NCBI GenBank assembly: GCA_019787685.1
Contig: JAHNUO010000006.1
Span: forward strand, 2,232,001-2,296,000
Reading direction: 5' to 3'
Length of the DNA stretch: 64,000 nt
Source: Chiua virens
Lineage: Eukaryota > Basidiomycota > Agaricomycetes > Boletales > Boletaceae
The notes below the pieces were generated by a model. It was not told the DNA's origin and ran no database searches. It saw only the letters and a program-made list of their open reading frames with translations. A program made the position numbers and the translations under genes. Below are positions 23,887 to 34,000 of this stretch, one piece after another; positions within the stretch are counted from its first letter, which is position 1; every line of letters begins with the position of its first letter.

Positions 23887-24782
23887 ACTCAACTCTCATC
23901 ACGAACGTTTGCGCCGTCGTGCTGTCAGTGTCAATATTTAAGTGGCCACCACACCAGCGCTCAGCAGTGAGCTCGCTTCGCGCAAGGGTGACAGATCGTA
24001 CGAAATATCGCGCACAGATAGGTCAAACCTGAGGCCTGAGCCTTTGACGTCTTAACTCGAAGTATATTGATTCGGATCAATATACTGTACATGACAAGAT
24101 GCGACCTGCGAAGTCGGATTGTTGGCTTTGCAGAATAGTACACGCGTGTCCGCGACGTGGAACTTGCACATGGTTCGACATTGACCCCGTCAAGGTGTCA
24201 CTGGCAGATGCTCGTCAGCTCGAGGTCCCAAGTGTACTGCATCTCTCGCGAAAGTCTGGATAAACTCCCCTGCGAGTCTGAAGTATCAGGTTCTCCGTCA
24301 ATGAATCTGCCATCTATGTATTTTATGCTTACATTCGGACGACGCGCCCCACAAACTCTCGGAGCCTCCTCCATTATTCAGTGTAGAGTGGCCGGCCGAG
24401 GAATGCTTGGCACCAACTCCTTTCCACACTCGCGGGTCCAGCGTTGGTGTAACATTCCGAGTCAACAATAAACTCCACGCGTCACGGCGTTCGAGAAGCG
24501 GCCCATGTATGCCGCATCCGTGGTCAGTATGTCCTTGCTGATCTCTTCGCGATCGTCTTGGCACCGCGGAGGCGACTCGCACATACAGCGGCTTCCGTGG
24601 ACTCACGTTGTGGACGTGATCAATTGATTTAAGTTGGTGTTCAAGTTGACCACTGTCAATGTTCAATCGTTCACGATTGTTCCTGCACAATAATCATAAT
24701 TGTCAATAACACGCTACAACGCGCTAGTACATTACTTTCATGATGTCCGAAATTAATCAGCGCAAAACTCAAAAGCCGTGAT

Positions 24783-26400
24783 CTACAGCAACAAAGTACC
24801 AGCAAATACAGCACCCATGGCGGACACAAAGAAATTCGCCTGACTGAAGCCACCAAGGGCACCACTTGTAGTGGTATTCGTTTGGGCTGTCAGGTTGACA
24901 GGTGCCGGTGCGGTGGAGGCATTCAACGACATGTTTGTACCGGGTGAAATAAAGGTGGGTCCGCTTCCACCACCAGCTGTCGTGTTCTCGGGCGCGAGCC
25001 AGGGAACATAGTACTGAGGGTTCAGTGGTCCGGGAATGGTCTCAGTGATGTTGAGATGAGGCAGGTTTGGTGATGAACTAGTGAGACCGTTGTTCTTGTA
25101 ACCAGTGACGTTGGCGACAAGACTGAAGACATCTGAAAGAGAGGTAAAGCACAGTCATGCCTCAATTTCACATCTTACTCACTGGCCATGGTCTTGTTGG
25201 TGTCTCCACGACCGAGGTTACCGAGGTTCCAGTTCGCTTCAACTGTCGAGAGACTGGAAATTTTTCTTTTGAATGCACGGAAGATAAGAGCCAGGCAAGA
25301 ATGCTTACGTGGAGTAGTGGGTGTAGAACGTGTCATCCGTGGTGTTCTTAAGGTTTTCAGGAATGACACCACCGAGAAGAATGGTGTACACCTGGTTGTT
25401 AATGGAATAGTCTTCGTTCCTTGCGAGACCGACGGTTAGTCTCAGGCATCGCTCTATATGTTACAAACTCGACTAACTCATCGAATGTCAACAAGATCAA
25501 AGTTCTGTCTGTGTTGAAGTTGGGGTCCTGGAGCAAAGGGTAAAGCCAGTACTCCAGCCATGAACCAGCAAAGGCGACAGTCGTGTCGTGAGCATCGCTA
25601 AAACGAGTTCATCGATAAGATAATCCCGGAAGGGAGATGAAATCCAAACACGGACTTTCTGAGGTTAGGGGTGACGAATACCCATTGAGAAATGGAGTTG
25701 TTTCCGAGCTAAGCGCAAGATCAGCCAACGCCATCCTGGCCGCAAATGAACTTACATCGACAGCGAAATCATTGAAGTTCCTGATACGTGCGGCACGCGT
25801 TGCGTTATTGGCAACCGAGTCGTAGAAAATGAGTGGGTTGTGCTTGCGGACATAGTAAGTGTAGCCGTTGGAGTTCGTGTAGTTGAAGCCAGGGTACCCA
25901 TCAGTTGGCATGTTTTCTTGATATTCAGACCAACTGATGTCCTTCTGGTCCAGAAGGTCCACAATGGTGGACACGTTAGTCGGGACCGACTCGAAGTTGT
26001 CATCGTACAATCCAAAGAAGTCGCCTCCAGCAGCACCCATGTAGTTAGGCTCACTCGTGTGGGTCAAACCATAATAACCCGTAAGGGTGATACCCTGCGT
26101 GGACAGGTTCTGGAACGCCGTTTGGGTGGCAGCTTGGGCAAAGTCGGTGTTTTCGAGCCAGATCTGGATGAAACGATCGAAAACAGCTCCGGGAACCACA
26201 GGGCTATTATGAATGGTTCCGTTATTTTGACCGACGTAAAAAGGCGACGTATCAGTAGGACTACAGATGGGTTGTCAGATCACTGCCAAGAACACCAAGA
26301 GGAGAACGCACGCAGCAGCGGGGGCGGTAAACGTGGAGGCGACTGCTGCAGAGGCAGTCTTGGCAAGAGCACCAAGGACAAGGACAGCAAGAGCGGACAT
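24783..26400 (-). CDS. secreted acid phosphatase/phosphoesterase 2, probably GPI-anchored
   Basis: Paralogue of the gene at 21970-23601, with the same domain order and matching intron positions. It starts at 26400 with a signal peptide (MSALAVLVLGALAKTAS). Shared blocks include FDRFIQIWLENTDFAQAA, NMPTDGYPGFNYTN, RIRNFNDFAVDV, NNSISQWVFVTPNLRK and TFDENEDYSINNQVYTILL, where the last is formed by joining exons. The end (to 24783) is a Ser/Thr-rich stretch and a hydrophobic tail typical of GPI attachment. Unlike its neighbour, it reads through without a frame break. It probably hydrolyses phosphomonoesters outside the cell or at the wall. A TATA-like CATAAATAC lies just upstream; no CACGTG box was seen. 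Confidence 0.9.
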
Positions 26401-28420
26401 GTCAAACGCCACGAGGTAGGTCAAAGACAAGGGGCCTCTTGGTACTCCACCTCTCCATCTGGAAGTATTTATGCCGCCAAAAATTGACTGCTCACCGAGT
26501 TATTTTTTCCTGTTTTACAGTTTCATGTCTTCAGTGTTCTTTGTTCTATATGCTGGGATGCTGTGTTCGAATTTAGAATCGTTGCGATTGGGCGTCATCC
26601 AAGGTCATCAACTTGATCCATCTCACCCGATTTCCCACAAGCCTGACTCACCAGAAGAGCTTCTGGTATTGTTAGAACACTGTCTCGGCATGATATTCTC
26701 GCCAGAGGGAGTGTTCTCCCGAACTGTCGTCCATGGGAATTTGATTCTTCATATACGGGCTCACGAGTTCTTCTGACTTAGAGCACCAACGTGTCTTAGG
26801 TGGACCTTGCGGCGCGCTGACATTTGGTACCTTCCTGATCATGTGCACCAGGCTAACAGTTCCCTGTTTATAATTGAACGCCAGAATGGCCCCCTAGAAA
26901 CAACGGATGCAGACGTCAAGTACTAATTTCTGTCGTCCTTGTCGGCCGGCGTGGATACTTGACAAAATCCATAGAATGTGAGAAGATGCTGGACGAGGAT
27001 GCTAAGCCCGCCTTAGCTTATACCGAGGTTCTTTACACGACCAACCCCATAGATCGAGTGCATTCACGCGCTCAAGAGTTACCAAGTGTAAGGCACTAAT
27101 CGTCAATACACACCTGGTTCCCTCTGTGCCTTTTTCTGTTAGTTAGTTTAAGTTTGTGCTCTATTTCTGAGACCCGCACTCACCTTACTGATTGATCAAT
27201 GACCCACACCACAAAGATTCACACCGACCTTGACATGTGACTCCAGGACGTGGCATTACCGCAAAGACCGAAAACCATCGAATCAATAACATCAAGTACA
27301 CAAGAGATGTAGGTTGTGGACGGCATCCATATGATGGTTTGCTTCAAGCGAAATCACAGACCATTAACAGCAAGGTCTCAGCATTTATTAAGGATTACGC
27401 AGCTTGACGACACGGGGCCAGATCACCTTGTCTCCCTATGTCAATGTGTAAATAGGTGAACACTACGAGCATCGCCTCGCAGTCGATTAGAATAGACCTC
27501 GATACGACAGCTATTAGGTATAGGGTTACGCCAGAGTCCCAGGGAGGGCTCATATGACCTTGATACGATCTGACAAGATTGGGAAAAATGGGGAGAAAGG
27601 TGGCAGCAGCTATGAGAGCGGACAAGCTGCGAGAGTACAATCAAGGGATGCAGCATTGGTTTGGAAACGGTGCTGTCAACATACACGCAAAGCATTCGAA
27701 TACGCCTACGTCAATTTCTCGCACTTGTCAGAGTGTTGTGTATGTGGAGATAAGCACACCGGAAATTGAGCGTTCGTCGCATCTCCAGGGAAGTGACTTA
27801 CTTAAAGGTATTTGAAAGAAGCCCCATGCGCGCGCATCAAAGCATGAGAACAAGTTCCATTCGCCGTCCCACGGCATATATTGTAAAGCTGGTCGGCATT
27901 GTAATGTAGGAACGTTCCTCTGTCATTGAGTCAGCTGACGACAAAAACTTCACATCATGATGCTTGTAAGTTATGAGTCGTACCGAGAGCGTTATGTACA
28001 TCCAATCTAGCCGCACCGGTACAGAAAGCACCCGTCGTAAGGCCGGAGGATTCTCAACTGAACTAGCGTAAGACTGTTATTATGTAGCATGGCAACCTAT
28101 AGCAGTTAAGCCTCTGACGGACACTAGTACGGTCGGCCTCAGAAATCTGGAATCTTGCGGCATGTATGCCTCCACTTGGATCAACTAAGAGCCACGAGCG
28201 ATGGTCAACTCAACAGAAATAGCAAAGACGCAAACGCGAGCGGCTATGAATGTGTTCAGATCACGTGATTCTGCCAAGCCCTCTCTCATCACATACAATA
28301 CACTTTGGGAGTTATTGACGCTCGCTGGTTCCTGTGCCAGTAGTATATCACTACGAACCTGGGCACTGCTCAGGATACTTTCCAAACCCCATCCAACTGG
28401 ATGGAACTAGCGTCTTTACC
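26401..28420. other. gene-poor 2 kb region
   Basis: The longest stretch in the window without a supported gene. ORFs here are at most about 100 codons, have no consistent codon pattern and match nothing I recognise. There are no terminal repeats or transposase remnants visible. The right end holds the copper-fist promoter, with a palindromic ATCACGTGAT at 28260-28269. Confidence 0.5.
28260..28269. promoter_or_regulatory. ATCACGTGAT palindrome upstream of the copper-fist gene
   Basis: A perfect ten-base palindrome about 150 bases before the start codon. The same ten bases occur upstream of the p23 gene (63457-63466). Confidence 0.45.
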
Positions 28421-29772
28421 ATGGTTTGTCCCCCCATCCTACTAGTCTGTTATACTGACTCCGTGATCGCAGGTCTTTGTAAACGAAAGAAAATTTGCTT
28501 GGTATGCAAGCCTTACCGTGTATTATTCATGACTGACCAGCGATCCCCAGCGAAGCATGCATCAAAGGTCACAGATCGTCGTCATGCCACCACACTGGGC
28601 GCCCACTGTTTGAAGTGAAGAAGAAGGGTCGTCCTATCTCTCAATGTCCCAAATGTCGTGAACTGCGCCAAGAAAAACGTGTACACTCTAAATGCACTTG
28701 CGCCCCTCGCCAGCCAGATGTCGACAAAGTCCCGATTCCCGCCGCCCGCCCGGACAGGAAACGTGAGTACGCTACACCTGTATCTGCTGAGCAACACGTC
28801 AATCCCGTTGCTATTTCGTAGCTCGGCGGTTCATGCCTAGCGTACCCACTCTACCAAACGGGATATCAGACGCCCTCCGGCCAACCACCTTCATCACTCC
28901 CTCCTGACTCGAGACAAAGAGGTGAGCTTTCACCGCAAGTTTTCACTTGTATCCTGACTACAATTACAAAAGTGGACTCGCTTTTAAATCCCTGTCACTG
29001 TAAGAACGTACGACAGTGTACGTGCCGACGAGCGCTCTGCGCAGCCGGATCCAGTTCTTCTATGGAGGGGTGCTTGGACTATGGATTACACGCCCTCGCT
29101 GAAGCGGCAGTCATGTCCCGCGATAGACCATTGCAAGACTCTATCTCTGAACATTCTTCGGATCCACCAGCTGAATCCTGTTGTGGAGGCGGGCGACCCA
29201 GTATGGCATTACCAGATGCCCTTCCTGCTGCTCGTTTCGAACTTCCCCCGATTCTCGTGGGACCGTCTCCCTCATCTTCAATCCCCGATTTTCCCACTAT
29301 CCCACCCCTTAGCACCATCAAATCTATCGCTGGATCCGGGTGTACCTGTGGTTTAAACTGTACCTGTCCAGGATGCGTGGAGCATCGCACCATTCGCCAC
29401 GTCGAGAAACACCACAAGGATTGCAGCGAGGGATGTACCCATTGCGTGGATCATACCGCCGGCATCGAGCTACCTGGCCAGGACTCGTCCACTAACCAGG
29501 CTGGGAGCAGCCTGGTGGACGCCTTCTTTGCACGCGCAGCTGCGCTTCCCAACCCACCCCTCAACCGACGGACGGAGCTTGGCCCAGGGGATGTCACTGT
29601 CTACTCTCATGAGCGTTTCGGAGGCCCAGACGCTGACGGACGGGGACCTAGTGTTTTCGGGCTCGCCCAGGCTCCCAAGCTCACATGTTGTCGTGGAAAC
29701 TGTGGATGTCCGACCGACCGATGCCAATGTGGGCGGTCTTACGGTGGCTGCTGTGGTGGCACACAGTCATGA
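28421..29772 (+). CDS. copper-fist transcription factor
   Basis: Copper-responsive DNA-binding protein of the Ace1/Mac1/Cuf1 family. Splicing gives the classical N-terminus: the ATG alone (28421-28423), an intron, a 29-nt exon (28473-28501, VFVNERKFA), then CEACIKGHRSSSCHHT and KKKGRPISQC, which form the zinc module and minor-groove GRP motif. The C-terminal half is Cys-rich, with NPCHCKNVRQCTCR, CTCGLNCTCPGC and a final CCRGNCGCPTDRCQCG, and these are plausible Cu(I) clusters. Between the halves the frame is uncertain. Using the intron 28763-28821, the conserved-looking RRFMPSVPTLPNG segment meets a stop near 28906 unless one base is removed. An alternative acceptor at 28840 keeps the frame but skips that segment. 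Confidence 0.87.
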
Positions 29773-31081
29773 TGCATAATGCATGACGTGCACTGTATGA
29801 CATAGTTTATGAAAATGATGAACGAATGTGTGCCATTCCTTTTTGTTCCGACTTACGACCCTCTGCATGGTGCGCTTCTCATCGATTATTTTTTTGGGGT
29901 TTTCTTGCTTGCTTGTTTTTATTTCTTGCACCTCTTGTTCCGAGTCTGTTATTGTTCAGACATCGTACTCGACAGTTACCGATCGCATCAGCCAGTCAGC
30001 CAACCGCAACCTTGTTAGGCATCTCTTGCCTGTAAATATTTTCTTGTCGGTTTTTTAATTTATGACCGGCTGCATGCACGTCGAATTCTGTTGCACTTTG
30101 CACCCACTGATCACCACTTGTGTCATACGTACATGACGTCTGACATTCGGATCACACTGTAACGCATATCTTGACATCTTGTTCATCAAATCCATTAGGA
30201 AAAAAAAGAGATTTCACATAATAACATATATAGCGTTGCAAAAATCCTAGACCTACTTTTTCATCTGCTAGTACCACACTAGCGAGCTACTAGTGGGCTC
30301 GGCTAGTAGTTTGAGACCCGCCAATTGTCGCTGCGCATCACGCGATCGGTGTGACTGACTGACCTTTAGTCAATCTTTATTGCTCTTTGGGACGGTGCGT
30401 TCGTACTTGCTTGTTCGCGTACGGAGGATAATCTAATCTACACGTGTGTGGTAGCATCCGCCACGACGTCTCATTGCGGCAGATAAGCCTGGCTACATGG
30501 TGGCCTATACTCTTGAGTGCTCACTCACACACCTTTGCGCGTTGCCCAAAGCCGCGTCAAGCAAGCGAGGAGGCACTGGAAAATGGTAAGCCCTCGGGGT
30601 CACGCCACACGCTCCACGGTACCACTAGAACGTAAATGCAAGTTCGAACATTATTACAGCACACGAAATACACGAGAGAAACGGCGTGGAATCAGTGAGA
30701 TTTGGGGTGGGGTCTGAGATTAGGGTAAGAGATACAACTGTCTAGTTTCGTATGAAACGCAGTACTGAATGACAACTTCTCTGGAGAAAAAGTCAGTAGG
30801 ATGGAAATCAAGCAGTCAAAACGAGTTCGTTGGCTGGCTAGTTAGTCACCCGAACGTAACGTCCCCAAAGTCCTCTCCAAGGATATAGTTCGGCGCGCAG
30901 CGCTGCTACACTCAGATGGAGATGGAAGGGAAGGTGATACGTAGGACTCCAGAGCCTCATCCGGATCTAAATAGGGATCAATCGGCATCGGCGACTGGAG
31001 GAAGGTCAATGTCTGGTTGGCACATAAACGATACGGTATGTCGTACAAACCTTTCCAGCCTATCGGAGAGTTGCTCGATCG
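29773..31081. other. convergent intergenic region
   Basis: About 1.3 kb between the copper-fist stop and the phosphatase stop, which face each other. It is AT-rich near 30185-30300 with several CTAGTA half-palindromes. Only short unsupported ORFs are present. Confidence 0.5.
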
Positions 31082-34000
31082 CTACCTGGTGCCACTAGTG
31101 TAGGTCCCCTTTCGGGTACTACTGGTCGTCGTAGTGTGAATGGAGTCGTACTCCCACCCATGGCTGTCCCTTGGCCCTCCCCCGTTTTCACTTGCTGCCG
31201 GAGAAGACCTGCTTGATTCCAGCGCGAGCGGGTCACCGTCATCGATCACCGTATTGCGATGGATACTGGGACGCTTATTCAACGACAAGGCTCCAGTTTT
31301 ATCTTCCCTGAGAAGCTCGGTGGGGCTTGGACCACGCTTCCCTTTCGAGGGCGACGATATCCCCGATGAGGACGAGGCGGGTGCCAGCGGGACTTGGCCA
31401 CCCCCGGTTTTGCCTTCCGGACTCCAAGGAGTCGAAGACTGCGCGTTGATGTGCGATGGAGGGGTCCTGTGGCGGTTGGCACCATACCCTGCTTCCGATG
31501 CCATGACCGCGTCCTCAGCCTCTCCAACCCACATCTTTAATCCTTCATTATAACCAAACCGTTGGCCACCTGTCCTGATGCCCGTCCCGAGTTCCCCCTC
31601 AGCAGAGCTCGGATCGTCGCTTGTCCCTCCGGACCCCAAGAGTTCGCGTTCTTCGTCTACGATCCTCAAGGCGCCTTCGATCACGGCCGCGTGAACGAAG
31701 ACGTATTGTCGCAGGCTCTGGCATAAACTCATACGCTGTTCCCGCATGTCCTGGATTACCATACAAATAGGCTCTTCAAACGACGAGATCAGGGGTGGCG
31801 ATAAGTCGGTGTGGAGCGCGCGCGGTAGCTTGTAATCGATGACCGGAAGATCCGGAGCGACCTGTTCATGTTTGGATGGACAGGAATCCCAGGTGCACTC
31901 GGAATCCGTTTTAGCGCTGGACTGTCCGGGATGTACAGTGGAGTCGGCATCCTTTCTTTGGTTTTGGTTGCACTAGGAAGCAAGACCTGCGCTCTTAGCA
32001 GGGCTGCTGCCGCGCAATGTCACCGAGAGTTTCAGGGAGCTCAGGTCAGTGTTAAGCCGCAGATTGCTTCCAGGTTTTGTTGGGGCAACGGGTCTCCCTG
32101 ATTCATCGGACCGCACCTGACTATTCTTTCCACTCCTTTCTGCGTCAGCGCTCCCCCCACTTTCGTATTCTTGAAGAGGGCTCCTCAGTTCATCGGCATC
32201 TAATTCCGAGCTTGGCCGCGGTGTGGAACCTTCTGCTAAGTCGTCGCCAAAGAATGAAACACTACCCACCGCGAGTCCCAGGTGGGAGGGTGGGGCTCGA
32301 GAGACTTACAACCTGCGATGATCCAAGTGTGGGCTTGTGATGACGGGCGTGAACTGTGCGCTGAAGGCTTATAGTACTCGAACGAACAGGCGCGAGTGGC
32401 ACGGAGAAGGGACGGGGGGGACAGTCGATTTCCATATCAGAGCTTGAACTGGTATGGATCGCCGTTGGTCGATGAAGTAACGCGTTCGACTTGGGCTCCT
32501 GTTTGGGCGAAAGCGAATCTGTGGATTCAGCGGAAATCGAGGTGACCGAGCTATCCCGCAAACCGACGTGCAGCATGCTTGAACCAAATCGAGAACCCGT
32601 ACCGGTCCCAGATCCCGAGTTTGAGAGTGATATGGACCCCGATCCAGGTTTCGACACTTGTGCCGGATCCCCACTTCCACTGCCAATCCCGCTCCCGCTT
32701 CCATTTGCATTGTCCTTACCATCCTTCCACTCTACCCCGCTTCCACTACCGCTAGCATTCGCACTAGCACTCCCGCTCATGGAATCGTCCGCAGAGTCAA
32801 GTGCAGATGGATCACTGATGTTCGAAGCACTCTCCGGTGACCTCTCTCTACTACTCGAAAGAGGGAGTGAAGATGGCGGAGGGTGTTCCCCTTCCTCGTC
32901 ATGGGTCTGGTCGGATACCTGTTCTACCCAATCACGCGTAGAGGAGGATTGGCAATTAGGTTTCTTGGGATCTCCAAGGTCGATGCTGGCAACATTGGGA
33001 CCTTCTGGCACCTCTTCGCTTCCGGCATAAGGGACATGCACCACGAGCGACTCTTTCTCACCAGAGATTCCTTTACTGCGATAGTGATGTCTGCGGCCCT
33101 TGGTACAATCCCCAGCTGAGACATGAATCGGGACAGTGTTGATTAAAGGAAGCAGTTTCTGAGCTCCCCCTACATCGGGTGCATCAACCACCATGCATCC
33201 AATCTCATCCAAAATGCTCTTCTTGCCGCTGGTCTGCACAGTATCCCCTGCCTTGGTTTTCTCGACACTGAGGTCTTTCGCGTTTGTTGCCTTGCCTTCC
33301 GCACTTACCACATTGGCTCTCGGCGCCATCCTCAAACTGCGATCTTCTCGATTTCTTCTCATCTCTCTCCTTATGCCGTCCAACACCGCATCAACGGCAA
33401 TGAATCCTCCCGTCCTCCCTACCCCGGCCGAAGCAATGCAGCAGCACGGGGGCTGCCCTACTGAGCGCAAATGTCGCAATACCGGTTTTCGCATCCAGCT
33501 CAGAGTGCCTCCATTCACTCCCGCGCCTTCGACTCCTTCCGCCTGGCATGGTACCAGCACTCGTCGGGGACAATAACGACATGTCGTATCCCCCATGTTC
33601 TAATCCAGCATCTGGCGACTGAGTCAATGGACTCCCTGTCGTACTTCCTGGACTAAGGCTGCCACTTGGACTAGGACCGGGAGTACTCTCTCCGACCGTT
33701 TGTTCAACCTTCTCGACAAGGTCCAGCACGCCCCGCGGGTCATCGGGGACATTCATATCCGACCAATCAAGATACTGCAAATGCGTGATTTTCCGCGGCG
33801 GAACCCCAGGATAGGACTTGTGGCTGAGAGCGAATATGCGCGTAATCAATGTGGGCTGAGTTCTGCACACCACGCTTTTCCCCTGCGGTTCACGGATGGT
33901 GAAAAATCCTTGTGGGGAGATGTCCGCGGACATCGTGTTGGTGCTGACGGACATCGGTGGAGAAGTGGAAAGTAGTTCGAGCCTCAGTAGACCATAATCG

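Larger units (their letters stand above)
23602..24782. other. spacer between the phosphatase paralogues
   Basis: About 1.2 kb between phosphatase 1 (promoter side) and the end of phosphatase 2. It holds the two CACGTG boxes. Short ORFs near 24157-24690 are on both strands and look random. No phosphatase fragment was found. Confidence 0.45.

Noticed and set aside
26471..26776. 101-codon ORF in the gene-poor region
   Set aside because: No homology, no plausible splice partners, and the composition is like that of the surrounding non-coding DNA.
32260..32400. Second frame break in the PTP gene
   Set aside because: Two introns of 49 and 48 nt join the frames and give FTPVITSPHLDHRR and then SFFGDDLAEGS without any change.
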